Translations under genes and position numbers: made by a program | Origin: Megalonaias nervosa | Taxonomy: Eukaryota > Mollusca > Bivalvia > Unionida > Unionidae | Length of the DNA stretch: 64,000 bases | Reading direction: 5' to 3' | NCBI GenBank assembly: GCA_016617855.1 | Contig: JAECUM010004438.1 | Location: 1-64,000, forward strand | Notes under the pieces: generated by a model | The model's database searches: none | What the model saw: only the letters and a program-made list of their open reading frames with translations | What the model was told of the DNA's origin: nothing | In this document: one piece after another, positions 1-11,934 of the stretch | Layout: each line of letters opens with the position of its first letter | Position numbering within the stretch: the stretch's first letter is position 1

Positions 1-124
1 TATCTTTTAAAAAGGTTTCCTGAAGGCATAGTATTGCAGGATCATAGTCGTTTAAAAGCAGGAGAATATCATTGTAATTGGCTTTAAGTCCTCGACAATT
101 CCATTGTATGATCGTGTTCTTCAT
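1..124 (-). CDS. LINE copy 1 ORF2, N-terminal fragment cut by window edge
   Basis: First about 41 codons of the endonuclease domain of ORF2, from an ATG at 122-124. Identity follows from near-identity to the ORF2 starts of copies 2 and 5, which run on into a full APE-type endonuclease. The start lies 68 bases downstream of the ORF1 stop, so ORF2 is a separate downstream frame in this family. Confidence 0.8.
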   Translation of the reverse strand, partial: MKNTIIQWNCRGLKANYNDILLLLNDYDPAILCLQETFLKD

Positions 125-192
125 TATAAGTTTAGATTGGAGATTTTGGAGCTAGGTTAGACTTTTTGCGGAGAGAATCTATATGGTTATTT

Positions 193-1491
193 CTACGGAG
201 GAAGTACGGGGATGATTTTTTTATTGGGTCTGGAGCTACTTTGAGAACATGGAGCAGTATCTTCTGCATCCATGCTCTCAATGTCCCCAAACCTGTTATA
301 GAGTTTGATGGGGTCTTCTGACCCCTTTTGCTGCCTATTTCCTTGTGATCTGTTTTTGTTCTTTGGTGATTTCTGTTGTTGAGTATTATTGGATGTTGTT
401 TGGGTAGATGCCGTGGTTCTTTGTGCTTGGTAATGGGGGGTGTTAGTGCTTGATGTTGACTCGGGTGCATCTGTCTGCGTTTGAGCGTCCTTCGTTGCCT
501 TGGGATTGTTCTTCACTACAGTGGAGAAGGATGGGCCAGGAAGAGATATTTTTGCCTGTACAAGCTTTCTGGACTCTGGATAGGGAATGTTGGATGTGTA
601 TTTAACCCTCTGTATTTCCTTCTCCTGTTTCCAGGTATCACAATCCTTGGAATTGGCGTGGTGCTGTTTTCCACAGTTGACACAATGCGGAGTGGCTCTA
701 CACTCAGATTCCTGGTGAGAGGGATCTCCGCATCGGCCACATATTTGGCTTCTTGAGCAGCGGTCTTCATGATGACCATATTTCTGACACTTATAACATC
801 GAAGTGGATTTGGGATGTACACATCAACCTTCACTTGCAGAAAGCCAACTTTGACCACTCTGGGTACTGTTGGCTTGTTGAAGGTGAGTATAATGGTGTT
901 GGTGTCCTGCAGGTTGCTGTTACGTTTAATACGTATTCTACGGACTGCAGTGACACCTTCGTTTTTCATCCCTTCAATGATATCCGTGTCGCTGACTCCA
1001 GCCAAGTCACGACAGCGAATCACGCCTTTGGACGAATTGAGTGTTGTGTGGGCGAACGAGGTCACTGGAATATCGGAAAATGTTGTCATTTTCTTGAGAT
1101 TTTCTGTTTGACCTCGTCGCTCACACTCGACAAGTAGGCAGCCCGATTTTAACTTTTTAACACCTTTTGGTGTTCCAATCAGTCCCATAATTGTTTTCTC
1201 GATCACAAACGGAGAGAGTACATTAAGCGGTTTTGTGGCATCTTTAGACTGTATAACCATGAAGCGTGGAAATGAATCCACACCACATGGTTCGTCATCT
1301 GAGTCAGATAAAGTTTTGGTACGCTTGAGTTGATTTTTTTTGGAAATATCCATGTTGGTGGATTTAAAATTCAGCACCCGTGCTCCCCGCCCACCAAGGA
1401 GCCCAACAAAGGGACACTTTTCAAGTGTCAGGGATACACAGATGTTATACTCAGTAGGTAAATTCACCTCCTGATTCATCCCATAAGACAT
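193..1491 (-). CDS. LINE copy 1 ORF1: zinc-knuckle nucleic-acid-binding protein
   Basis: Intact 432-residue ORF1 of a non-LTR retrotransposon, the RNA-binding partner of the ORF2 enzyme in the retrotransposition particle. The middle region contains consecutive CCHC-type knuckles (CYKCQKYGHHEDRC, then CGRCGDPSHQESEC, then CVNCGKQHHANSKDC). It is preceded by a conserved RNA-binding-like domain ('RRIRIKRN' and following) and followed by a Gln/Ser/Thr-rich low-complexity C-terminus. The frame is open from its ATG to TAG and is nearly identical to ORF1 of copy 3, implying recent transposition. The start was chosen because the same ATG is present in copies 3, 4 and 5. Confidence 0.9.
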   Translation of the reverse strand: MSYGMNQEVNLPTEYNICVSLTLEKCPFVGLLGGRGARVLNFKSTNMDISKKNQLKRTKTLSDSDDEPCGVDSFPRFMVIQSKDATKPLNVLSPFVIEKTIMGLIGTPKGVKKLKSGCLLVECERRGQTENLKKMTTFSDIPVTSFAHTTLNSSKGVIRCRDLAGVSDTDIIEGMKNEGVTAVRRIRIKRNSNLQDTNTIILTFNKPTVPRVVKVGFLQVKVDVYIPNPLRCYKCQKYGHHEDRCSRSQICGRCGDPSHQESECRATPHCVNCGKQHHANSKDCDTWKQEKEIQRVKYTSNIPYPESRKLVQAKISLPGPSFSTVVKNNPKATKDAQTQTDAPESTSSTNTPHYQAQRTTASTQTTSNNTQQQKSPKNKNRSQGNRQQKGSEDPIKLYNRFGDIESMDAEDTAPCSQSSSRPNKKIIPVLPP

Positions 1492-1903
1492 ACTCAGTCG
1501 GTAAAATTACCTCCCAATTGACCCGTTGAGCCACCGCCTTCTAGGAAGTCTTCTAAGACTTGGAAAAGGGAAAGTTAAAAGGATAGAATGTAGGGGCAAC
1601 GGTGGTATCAAGAGAGATACAACGAGAAAGATAAAGAAAGTGAGCGAGTAGATAAAGACCTCCTAGGGCTCGGCGTGACCAGCCGATTTGTAGAGACCGG
1701 GCCCATCCCGACCACCCGTCTAGAAGAAGTAGAGGCCAAAGTAGTGTATTGCATCGGAAAGCCTCTGCTCAACTACCAGGATCCTTTCCTCCTCCGACAC
1801 GGGTCGCAACCCACGGCAAACAGGTTGCCTCTACTTAGTCGCCTCTTACGACACGTAGCGAGGCACGGCGGACCAATTCTATAACCCCGGACCCGCAGGG
1901 GGA

Positions 1904-3517
1904 GAAAGCCACTTTGGAAAGGAGATATTAAATTGTTGGTTTCCAAATACCATACAAGCCGAGAATTGATCATTCGTTCCATTGTTTTGCATACGCAGCT
2001 AGTTAATGATATAGGTCTATAGTTGCTAGGATCTGCGCTATCTTTACCTGGTTTGGGGATTGGTATTACTGTTGCTTCTTTCCAAATTTTTGGTACATTA
2101 CCAGTAATCCATAAATCATTGAAGATTTCCAGAAGAACTGTTAAGGATGGTTCTGGAAGGTGTTTCAAAAACTGGTAATGTATATCGTCAGGCCCAGCGG
2201 ATGTATCATGGGCCTTATTCAAAGATTCCATAAGCTCCGACAATGAAAACGGTTGGTTATAACTCTCTGAATTATTCGATGTGAATTTCAACCGTGTTTT
2301 TTCTTTTTGAGCTTTTAATCTTCGGAAAGCTTCTGAATAATTGGACGATGAGGAATTTTTAGAGAAACAATCAGCAAGTACATTAGCTATTTCATGTTTG
2401 GTATTGAAATTGTTGTTATTTATCTTCACATGTCGGAATGAATTGTATTTTCCCTTTCCATTTATTTTGCGGATCGTGTCCCAAACTTCTTTATTGAGGA
2501 ACGAGAGTTTAAAGTTGAAACATATTTTTCCCATGATGCTCGTTTACTTTCTTTAATTATGCGGCGAGCTTTGGCCCGTAATATACGGTACTGAGTTAAA
2601 TTTTCGGGCGTTGGACGATTATTAAATTTTTTCAGTGCTTCTCGGCGTTGTCTAATGGCTTCTTTACATTCTTTAGTGAACCACGGTTTTGGGGTTCTTT
2701 TACAATTCGGCGAGGACTTAGGAATAGATTCTTCTGCAATCTCAATTAAGACGGATGTAAATTGTCGAATAGGATCAATATCGTTTAGGACGGTATTCCT
2801 GTTAAGTCTAGCTGTACAAAGTGTTTCAAAATTCCACTGTGGAATCGTGTCATCAATTTTAACGCTGGTGTTCTTAAGAGAGATTGGAAAGTGATCAATG
2901 CTGTGAAGGTCATCAGCGACCTTCCAATTATAATCCAAAAGCAGTGAAGGAGAACAAATTGTCAAGTCGATACATGTGTATGTACCAGTTCCTGGGTGCA
3001 AGTACGTCGGAGATTTGGTATTAAATAGACACAAGTCGTGTCTAGTAATAAAATCCTCGACCTTTTTGCCCCTGTCGCTTATGTAATTTGATCCCCATAG
3101 AATATTATGGGCATTAAAATCGCTGAGTAAAGCAAATAGTGCAGGAAGTTGTTGAACAAGCGCGTCTAATTCGTTTGGTAATAAGTTGGTGTTTGGTGGT
3201 ATGTAAATAGAACAAAATGTAATCACTCGATGTAGAGTGACACTCACAGCAATGGCTTGCAAATTTGTGTTTAAAAGGATGACGCTATGTGGGGCTCTAT
3301 TGTTCACAGCAATAGAAACCCCTCCCGAGGCCCTGTCAACGTTCTGTAAGTAGGTGTTAAACAGGGAGTAGTTTTTAAGTGTGATGTTGTCCGTATCTTT
3401 TAAAAAGGTTTCCTGAAGGCATAGTATTGCAGGATCATATTCGTTTAAAAGCAGGAGAATATCATTGTAATTGGCTTTAAGTCCTCGACAATTCCATTGT
3501 ATGATCGTGTTCTTCAT
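1904..3517 (-). pseudogene. LINE copy 2 ORF2 fragment (endonuclease plus start of RT), frameshifted
   Basis: N-terminal half of ORF2. The APE-type endonuclease is recognisable by an N-terminal 'QWNCRGL', 'LQETFLK', 'SDFNAHN' (usually GDFN in this fold) and 'SIDHFPI' near its end. A frameshift near 2462-2534 separates the endonuclease frame from the RT-leading frame ending at 'SPFQSGF'. A short deletion in the linker after the endonuclease removes about 8 residues relative to copy 3. Not functional. Confidence 0.85.
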
Positions 3518-3585
3518 TTTAAGTTTAGATTGGAGATTTTGGAGCTAGGTTAGACTTTTCGCGGAGAGAATCTATATGGTTATTT

Positions 3586-4812
3586 CTACGGAGGAAGTAC
3601 GGGGATGATTTTTTTGTTAGGTCTGGAGCTACTTTGAGAACATGGAGCAGTATCTTCTGCATCCATGTCTCAATGTCCCCAAACCTGTTATAGAGTTTGA
3701 TGGGGTCTTCTGACCCCTTTTGCTGCCTATTTCCTTGTGATCTGTTTTTGGTCTTTGGTGATTTCGGTTGTTGAGTATTATTGAATGTTGTTTGGGTAGA
3801 TGCCGTGGTTTTTTGTGCTTGGTAATGGGGGGTGTTAGTGCTTGATGTTGACTCGGGTGCATCTGTCTGCGTTTGAGCGTCCTTCGTTGCCTTGGGATTG
3901 TTCTTCACTACAGTGGAGAAGGATGGGCCAGGAAGAGATGTTTTTACCTGTACAAGCTTTCTGGCCTCTGGATAGGGAATGTTGGATGTGTATTTAACCC
4001 TCTGTATTTCCTTCTCCTGTTTCCAGGTATCACAATTGTTGGAACTGGCGTGGTGCTCCTTTCCACAGTTGACACAAATGTGGAGTTGCTCTACACTCAG
4101 CTTCCTGATGAGAATGGTCTCCGCATCGGCCACATGTTTGGCTTTTTGAGCAGCGGTCTTCATGATGGCCATATCTTTGACATTTATAGCATTGAAGTGG
4201 GTTTGGAATATATACATCAACCTTCACTTGTAAAAAGCCAACTTTGACCACTCTGGGTACTATTGGTTTATTGAAGGTGAGTATAATGGTGTTGGTGTCC
4301 TGCAGGTTGTTGTTACGTTTGATACGTATTCTACGAACTGCAGTGACACCTTCATTTTTCATCCCTTCAATGATATCTGTGTCGCTGACTTCAGCCAAGT
4401 CTCGACAACGAATCACGCCTTTGGATGTATTGAATGTTGTGTGAGCAAACGATGAGACTGGAATATCGAAGAATGTTTTTATTTTCTTGATGTTTTGCAC
4501 TTGACTACGTCGTTCACATTCCACAAGCAGGCATCCCGTTTTCAGCTTTTTGACGCTTTTTGGTGTACCGATCATTCCCGATATTGTTTTTTCAATTATA
4601 AAGGGAGAGAGTGCACTAATCGGTTTTGTGGCATCATTTGATTGTATAACCATGAAGCGTGGGAATGACTCCACACCGCATGGTTCTTCCTCCGAGTCAG
4701 ATATTGGTTTCGACCTTTTGTTTTGATTTTTTTTTTGAATTTTCCATTTTTGTTTTTGAAAGACTTCAACACCCGTGCTCCCCACCCACCATGGAGCCCA
4801 ACAAGGGGACAC
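3586..4812 (-). pseudogene. LINE copy 2 ORF1, frameshifted
   Basis: Zinc-knuckle ORF1 as in copy 1, but divided between two frames: the N-terminal and knuckle part is read from 4812 to about 4030, and the rest in another frame from about 4220 downward. A further one-base loss near 3667, relative to copies 1 and 3, shifts the extreme C-terminus. The N-terminal leader differs from copy 1. Treated as a pseudogene. Confidence 0.8.
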
Positions 4813-5255
4813 TTTTCAAGTGCCAGGGATACACAGGTGTTATACTCAGTCGGTAAAATTACCTCCCAATTGACCCGTTAAGCCACCGCCTTCTAGGAAG
4901 TCTTCTAAGACATAGGAAAGGGAAAGTTAAAGGGATAGAATGTAGGGGCAACGGTGGTATCAAGAGAGATACAAGAAGAAAGATAAAGGAAGTAAGCGAG
5001 TAAATAAAGACCTCCTAGGGCTCGGCGTGACCAGCCGATTTGTCGAGACCGGGCCCATCCCGACCACCCGTCTAGAAGAAGTAGAGGCCAAAGTAGTGTA
5101 TTGCATCGGAAAGCCTCTGCTCAACTACCAGGATCCTTTCCTCCTCCGACACGGGTCGCAACCCACAGCAAACAGGTTGCCTCTACTTAGTCGCCTCTTA
5201 CGACATGTAGCTAGGCACGGCAGGCCAATTCTACAACCCCGGACCCGCAGGGGGA

Positions 5256-5410
5256 GCTTGTGTTAGAGCTCTTTTGTCAAAAGCATTTTGGTTGTCTTAC
5301 AGCTATTTCAGAGGTACTGCATATTGATTTAAAATGTTGTTATGCAGTACTGTCATTAGTAAGGTTTTTCTTTGGGATATGTCATATAAAAAAGAAAAAC
5401 TAAACAGGTG
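5256..5410. other. Short host sequence between LINE copy 2 and LTR
   Basis: AT-rich 155-bp stretch flanking the 5' end of LINE copy 2. I see no coding potential or recognised element in it. Confidence 0.4.
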
Positions 5411-6152
5411 TGTTACGTGCCTAGGCTCGTACAAAAGTAACAAAGAAAAGAGTGAAGCCAACAAGCTTTGTAAAATTTAGCAAAATAATTTATTTCCCTA
5501 TAAAACAAGGTAAAAATAAGACAAAGGACTTATGGTTTATGAAGCTAATCCAAAATTAATCCTAGAATTAATAAATGTAAGTCTTATCAATAAAAGTCCT
5601 AAGTGAATCACAGTTCGAATCCCGATGAAGTTCCAAGATGGAAGGCGATGACGTCTTCAATAACCTGCTTTGTCCTGATGTGTGAACAGTTTTTTGTTGA
5701 ATCACCAAGAATAATATTCCAGATTGGAATTCCGAATAATTTTCAGCAAATGTCTTTGTCCAAAAATTCTGAGGAGCACTATTAGTTACAGGGAAAATAA
5801 ATTACTTTAAATAAAAAATTCAACTCAAACTGGTCACAACAAAAACACCTTTGCGCTCCAAAGGTTTCAAGCAAGACTGTACGGCTTTGACTATTAAATG
5901 AATCTTACTATAAGATTCAATAATAAAAACGTTGTTTACTACAAACTCGAAACTGGCTTTCAATCTAGGTCACAAAAACATACAATGTTTTTTTCTAATG
6001 CTTATTTGTCAGGTTTAACAGACCTGAACTGAATTTTCTGGAAAAATGTCAAATCCAGTGATAATGTTATCATTACAATAACATGTATTGAAAAAAAAAA
6101 ATATATTTTTTTTAAACAAACACAGAAGCAATTAAATTACAGATACATAACA
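5411..6152 (-). repeat. 3' LTR of a Ty3/gypsy retrotransposon
   Basis: About 742 bp bounded by short inverted termini TGTTA (5411) and TAACA (6152). It is directly adjacent to a purine tract on the element's strand (plus-strand CTTCCCCCCATAAAG at 6153-6167), as expected for the polypurine tract that primes plus-strand synthesis next to a 3' LTR. The pol remnant in the same orientation follows on the right. No second LTR is in the window, so identity between LTRs cannot be measured. Confidence 0.7.
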
Positions 6153-7890
6153 CTTCCCCCCATAAAGAAAAAATAAAGATTTATATAGTAAAGCTTTCTT
6201 TTTACCATATGTTAATTATACGTGAGGTTAAAAAAATTACATAAGAAGAACTCTTGTGAATTATATAAAGTGTACATGAAATAATATTTCTATACACGGG
6301 AAAGTGCATCTGCTATTAAACTGTCTTTTCCCTTGATGTGTCTAATGTCAATATTATATTCCTGTAACAACAAACTCCACCTTAATAATCTTTGGTTTTT
6401 GTTTTTCATCTTGTCGATGAAAGTAAGGGGGTTGTGATCACTAAACACAACAATCGGAGAAGGAGCTGAACTAATGTAAACTTCAAAATATTGTAATGCT
6501 AGTATCAAAGCTAAACATTCCTTCTCGATTGTTGAGTAATTTCTTTGGTGCTTATTTAATTTCTAAGAAGAATAACACACTGGATGATCAACACCATTTT
6601 TATCTTCTTGAATTAAAACTGCTCCAACCCCAACATCACTTGCATCAACAGATAGTTTAAAAGATTGACTGAAATTTGGAGCTGTAAGAACTGGTGCACT
6701 TTTAAGTATGGCCCTTAACTTGTCAAAAGCTTCCTAACATTTTTCAGTCCAATGAAATATTTCTTGCTCAATAAATTTTTCAGGGGTTCAGCAATATTAT
6801 AAAAATTGGAACAAAATTTCCAATAGTATCCAGCCATACCCAAAAATCGCATCAGTTGCATTTACCGACAGGCACATGGAATTCAGAGATAGCCTTGACC
6901 TTAGCATCTATAGGTTTAACTTGTCCATGTCCCACTAAATGTCCTATAAATGTTACACAAACACGGTAGAACTCACGTTTGGATAAACTGATTGTCAAAC
7001 TTGCATCAGTGGGTCTGTCAGAAAATTTCCGAATTGTTGCTAGGTGTTCTTTCCAGGTGTCCTTGTAGATGATGGCATCATCAATATAAGCATCACAATT
7101 ATCTAGACCAGAGGTATTCATATTCATCAAACGTTGAAAGGTACTTGGGGAACCCTACATCCCAAACGACATTACTTAATATTGATAACGTCCATCTGGA
7201 GTCACGAATGCCAAAATTTCCTTTGCCCTTTCCGTTAGTGGAATTTGTCAAAATCCCAGAAGGTCAAATTTGGCGACATGCTTGGTATTTCCAATTTTAT
7301 CAATATAGTCATCGATTCTTGGTAATGGAAATGAATCTGTTTTAGTCACACTGCTCACCTTCCTATAATAGGTACACATACGGAAAGTTTTATCTGGTTT
7401 CAGAACAAGTATACATGGTGAACTCCAGTCACTTTTACTGGACGCTATACAATCATTCTGCAGCAAATACTGAATTTCCTTTTTCAAGTATTCCTGTTTG
7501 AGAGGGTTCACTCAGTATGGATGTTGTTTCACAGGTTTGGAATTTACAATTTCGACGTCATGAAAAATTTTGTCTGTCCTCGTAGGAACATCTGGAAATA
7601 AGTGCTCATATTCAAATAATAACTGTTTAAGTTTATTCCTTTCTTGTTGTTGCAAATGTGAAAGCTTCTGGTCCAGATTATTCATAATTTCCAAATTTCC
7701 GAAGATTTGTCGCTCCAAAATCAATAGAGTCCGATTGAATTCCTTCACTTAAATCCTCAGTGAGTGGGACATATACAACTAAATTAATTGCATGATTTAC
7801 CTGGCGATCTCTCTCAATAGACTCCTTTAACATGTTTATGTGGCAAGTTGTTTTTGTTCTCGCCTCCCAGGAGTATTATGATGTAATTTA
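6153..7890 (-). pseudogene. Ty3/gypsy pol remnant (integrase tail, RT, RNase H), Gmr1-like order
   Basis: Minus-strand decayed pol. From right to left: a stretch near 7800-7830 that translates to 'CHINMLKESIERD', resembling the C-terminal end of gypsy integrases; a linker; RT fingers ('SDWSSPCILVLKPDKTFR', 'DSFPLPRIDDYIDKIG'); the RT catalytic box 'AYIDDAIIY' near 7085; and RNase H ending in 'DALSRV' at 6290. Many stops and shifts break it. The RNase H is followed directly by the polypurine tract and LTR, leaving no room for a downstream integrase. Integrase remains upstream of RT match the Gmr1-like order rather than the standard gypsy order. The element is cut at 7890 by LINE copy 3. Confidence 0.75.
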
Positions 7891-8189
7891 GTTGGTTGGT
7901 TGGTTAGTTGAATTTTTACGGCGCACCAGCACAATGAGGCTATTTAGCGCCATACAAAAGGTTATATCTTTCATCATTTAAAAGTGGTAAAAGGTTTAGT
8001 ATCGACCAGCGATACGAAACCAAACAGTTGAAGGTAAAACGATAAAATGGTAACGGTGATAAATAAATAAAGTTTCCCGATCAACGGGGAGTGCAAATGA
8101 TGTATGACAACGAAAACAGATGAAAGGTAATTAAAATCTAACGACGGTATATATAGCACATAAAACTGTTCAAGGTGATAGCATACAAG

Positions 8190-11100
8190 CTATAGCTTAT
8201 GATAAATATTTACTTCCTTCAGGAAGTCTATAATATAAGAAACGCTAACTGTATCAAAGAGCTCCCTAATGTCATGCACATTGTAATAATGATTACGCGT
8301 AGGTTGGAGGTCGAAACACTCCAACATAAAGTGCTTAACGGTGAATGGTTCATTGCAAGATATGCACTCTGGTGGGTCGTCTCCTTTTAGTATGTAGGAG
8401 TGGGTTAAATAAGTATGACCAATTCGAATTCTTGCAATGACTACCTCCTCCCTACGGACGGCTCTGTAGGAAGGAGTCCATTCTCCTAGGGTTGGCTTAA
8501 TGGCATGAAGTTTGTTATTCACGGCATCATTCCATGATGCCTGCCATTTCTGACGTAAACATTCTTTGATACTACGTTTAAAATCAGTATACGGTGTTTT
8601 AAAATCAGATGGTTCCAGTGATAGGGCCATTTTAGCAGCGCGGTCTGCTTTGTCATTACCTTTAATTCCAATATGGCTGGGTAACCAACAGTATACTATA
8701 TTGTGGGAGGTACTCAGCTCAGTATGTTTGAGGAGAATATTGGCTAATAATGGATTCTCCAGTTTTCTATTATGTAGTGACTGAAGTACTGATAGTGAAT
8801 CGGAGAAAATGATGCTGTTTAAAATACGCTTGCTTTCAATATATTGCAATGCAAGGTCTATTGCTCTGATTTCGGCTGAGAAAATTGATGTAACATTTGG
8901 CAATCGAACTTTTGTTGTGTGTTTCCACTAACGAAGGCTGCAGCAGCCTTTTCTTCATCATTTGATCCATCAGTATATATTCTTGTATAATTTTCAAATT
9001 GGGTGAGGAGTTCATGGTAAGAGTTTTGGAAGATGGAAGGGTTTGTCTCCGATTTTTTTCCATCGTGTAACGTGAAAAGTACTTTTGGTTGTTGAAGTAG
9101 CCAGGGAGGTGTTTTGGAGACGGACGTTTTCTGAATTTTTCAAAGATCAATTTTGGTACTGTCAAGGCATGGTGATATTCTAATGACAAAGGTAGGTATC
9201 ACGTTTGGTTTATTGTCGTATAAGGTTTTATATTTGGGTTCAAAAACAGCCGAAAAAGCAGGGTTCAGAGGGTTTGATTTTAATTTGAGAGCATACTGTG
9301 CGCAAAGCATTTCTCTACGATGTGATAAAGGGGGTTCGTGCGCTTCAACGAGTAGGCTTTCACATGGGGATGTCTTAAATGCTCCCAGAGCAAGTCTTAT
9401 TCCCTGATGATGAATTGGGTCAAGAATCTTCAAATAGTACTTCCTAGCTGAACCATAGACAACGCAACCATAGTCCAGTTTCGAGCGAATAAATGTTCTG
9501 CATAAACTGAGTATGACTTTCCTATCAGCACCCCAGTCAGTGTGCGCTACTACTTTAAGTAAATCTAGAGATTTCATGCATTTAGCTTTCAAATTCTTCA
9601 GGTGTGGAATAAAAATCAGTTTTCTGTCGAAGATAATCCCTAAAAATTTTGCTTCCTCAACAACTGGAATAGGTGTTCCGTCCAGCGTGAGTTTAGGTCC
9701 ATCATGATGTTTTCGTAACTGACAGAAATGCATACATACAGTTTTTGATTTCGAGAATTTGAAACCGTTAGTATTGGCCCAATTTTGAATCTTGTTGATA
9801 TTTTGCTGTAATTGTCTTTCAATTGTATGCATGTGCTTGGATCGGTAACATATTAAAAAGTCATCAACATATAGGGAGCAATCCACACCGGGAGTCAGAC
9901 ACTTGGTGATGCTATTAATTTTTATGTTGAAAAGCGTCACCGATAAAATACTGCCCTGGGGCACACCCATCTCTTGATCGTGTATATCAGAGAGGGTGGA
10001 GCCCACTCGTACCTTGAATTCCCTGTCTGAGAGGAAGTTTGATATGAACGAGGGCAGTCGGCCTTTTAGACCCAGATCGTGTAGGTCATTTAGTATTCCG
10101 TACTTCCACGTTGTGTCATAGGCCTTTTCCAAATCAAAGAAAACCGCTACTAAGTGTTCTTTCTTGATGAAAGCGTCGCGAATAAATGTTTCCAGTCTAA
10201 CCAGATGATCATTGGTACTGCGACCATAACGAAAGCCACTTTGGAAAGGAGATATTAAATTGTTGGTTTCCAAATACCATACAAGCCGAGAATTGATCAT
10301 TCGTTCCATTGTTTTGCATACGCAGCTAGTTAATGATATAGGTCTATAGTTGGTAGGATCTGCGCTATCTTTACCTGGTTTGGGGATTGGTATTACTGTT
10401 GTTTCTTTCCAAATTTTTGGTACATTACCAGTAATCCATAAATCATTGAAGATTTCCAGAAGAACTGTTAAGGATGGTTCTGGAAGGTGTTTCAAAAACT
10501 GGTAATGTATATCGTCAGGCCCAGCGGATGTATCATCGGCCTTATTCAAAGATTCCATAAGCTCCGACAATGAAAACGGTTGGTTATAACTCTCTGAGTT
10601 ATTCGATGTGAATTTCAACCGTGTTTTTTCTTTTTGAGCTTTTAATCTTCGGAAAGCTTCTGAATAATTGGACGATGAGGAATTTTTGGAGAAACAATCA
10701 GCAAGTACATTAGCTATTTCATGTTTGGTATTGAAATTGTTATTTATCTTCACATGTCGGAATGAATTGTATTTTCCCTTTCCATTTATTTTGCGGATCG
10801 TGTCCCAAACTTTCTTTATTGAGGAACGAGAGTTTAAAGTTGAAACATATTTTTTCCATGATGCTCGTTTACTTTCTTTAATTATGCGGCGAGCTTTGGC
10901 CCGAACAATACGGTACTGAGTTAAGTTTTCGGGCGTTGGACGATTATTAAATTTTTTCAGTGCTTCTCGGCGTTGTCTAATGGCTTCTTTACATTCTTTA
11001 GTGAACCACGGTTTTTGGGTTCTTTTACAATTCGGCGAGGACTTAGGAATGGATTCTTCTGCAATCTCAATTAAGACGGATGTAAATTGTCGAATAGGAT

Positions 11101-11866
11101 CAATATCGTTTAGGACGGTATTCCTGTTAAGTCTAGCTGTACAAAGTGTTTCAAACTTGGTCCAGTCAGCTTTCTTTAAATTCCACTGTGGAATCGTGTC
11201 ATCAATTGTAACGTTGGTGTTCTTAAGAGAGATTGGAAAGTGATCACTGCTGTCAAGGTCATCAGCGACCTTCCAATTATAATCCAAAAGTAGTGAAGGA
11301 GAACAAATTGTCAAGTCGATACATGTGTATGTACCAGTTCCTGGGTGCAAGTACGTCGGAGAGTTGGTATTAAATAGACACAAGTCGTGTCTAGTAATAA
11401 AATCTTCGACCCTTTTGCCTCTGTCGCTTATGTAATTTGATCCCCATAAAATATTATGGGCATTAAAATCACCGAGTAAAACAAATGGTGCAGGAAGTTG
11501 TTGAACAAGCGTGTCTAATTGGTTTGGCAATAAGTTGGTGTTTGGTGGTATATAAATAGAACAAAATGTAATCACTCGATGTAGAGTGACACTCACAGCA
11601 ATGGCTTGCAAATTTGTGTTTAAAGGGATGACGCTATGTGGGGCTCTATTGTTCACAGCAATAGAAACTCCTCCCGAGGCCCTGTCAACGTTCTGTAAGT
11701 AGGTGTTAAACAGGGAGTAGTTTTTAAGTGTGATGTTGTCCGTATCTTTTAAAAAGGTTTCCTGAAGGCATAGTATTGCAGGATCATAGTCGTTTAAAAG
11801 CAGGAGAATATCATTGTAATTGGCTTTAAGTCCTCGACAATTCCATTGTATGATCGTGTTCTTAAT
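8190..11866 (-). pseudogene. LINE copy 3 ORF2: APE endonuclease, RT, RNase H (damaged)
   Basis: ORF2 retrotransposase in the order endonuclease ('LLGDFNAHNILWGS', 'SSDHFPI'), reverse transcriptase ('FFDLEKAYDTTW', 'GVPQGSILSVTLFNI', 'SLYVDDFLI') and RNase H ('FSDSLSVLQSL', 'WLPSHIGIKGNDKAD'), followed by a C-terminal cysteine-containing tail ('CISCNEPF...HFMLEC'). A long open stretch of 838 codons runs from 11656 to 9140. Damage: the initiator ATG seen in the other copies is changed at 11864-11866, a nonsense codon ends the frame near 9140, and a single-base loss near 8925 shifts the RNase H frame. RNase H places the family in the I/Nimb-like part of the non-LTR tree. Confidence 0.9.
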
Positions 11867-11934
11867 TATAAGTTTAGATTGGAGATTTTGGAGCTAGGTT
11901 AGACTTTTCGCGGAGAGAATCTATATGGTTATTT

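Larger units (their letters stand above)
1..1903 (-). mobile_element. LINE copy 1 (I/Jockey-like with RNase H family), 5' part
   Basis: Minus-strand non-LTR retrotransposon entering from the left window edge. It holds the first codons of ORF2, a complete ORF1 and the whole 5' region, ending at the same 5' terminus (plus-strand CCCGCAGGGGGA) as the other four copies. Immediately to the right, sequence of another copy's ORF2 resumes in mid-gene at 1904, so copy 1 is inserted into copy 2. The rest of ORF2 and the 3' tail lie outside the window. The family assignment rests on the zinc-knuckle ORF1 plus endonuclease-RT-RNase H ORF2 seen in full in copies 3 and 5; the exact clade (I or Nimb-like) is inferred. 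Confidence 0.9.
1904..5255 (-). mobile_element. LINE copy 2, interrupted by copy 1 and decayed
   Basis: Same LINE family and orientation as copy 1. Its left edge at 1904 falls inside ORF2, just downstream (in LINE sense) of the 'SPFQSGF' region. This is the wrong end for ordinary 5' truncation and fits nesting, with copy 1 having split it and its 3' half lying beyond the window. The 5' region is complete and ends in CCCGCAGGGGGA at 5255. The ORF2 fragment and ORF1 both carry frameshifts. Compared with copies 3 and 5 it is more diverged, consistent with an older insertion. Confidence 0.85.

Noticed and set aside
769..1137. Plus-strand open frames repeated at 769-1137, 12514-12894 and 24586-24954
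   Set aside because: Antisense shadows of LINE ORF1, recurring only because the LINE copies are similar.
1773..1910. Hammerhead or HDV-like ribozyme at the LINE 5' end
   Set aside because: The GC-rich 5' end looks structured, but I could not find the conserved ribozyme cores or pairing by eye.
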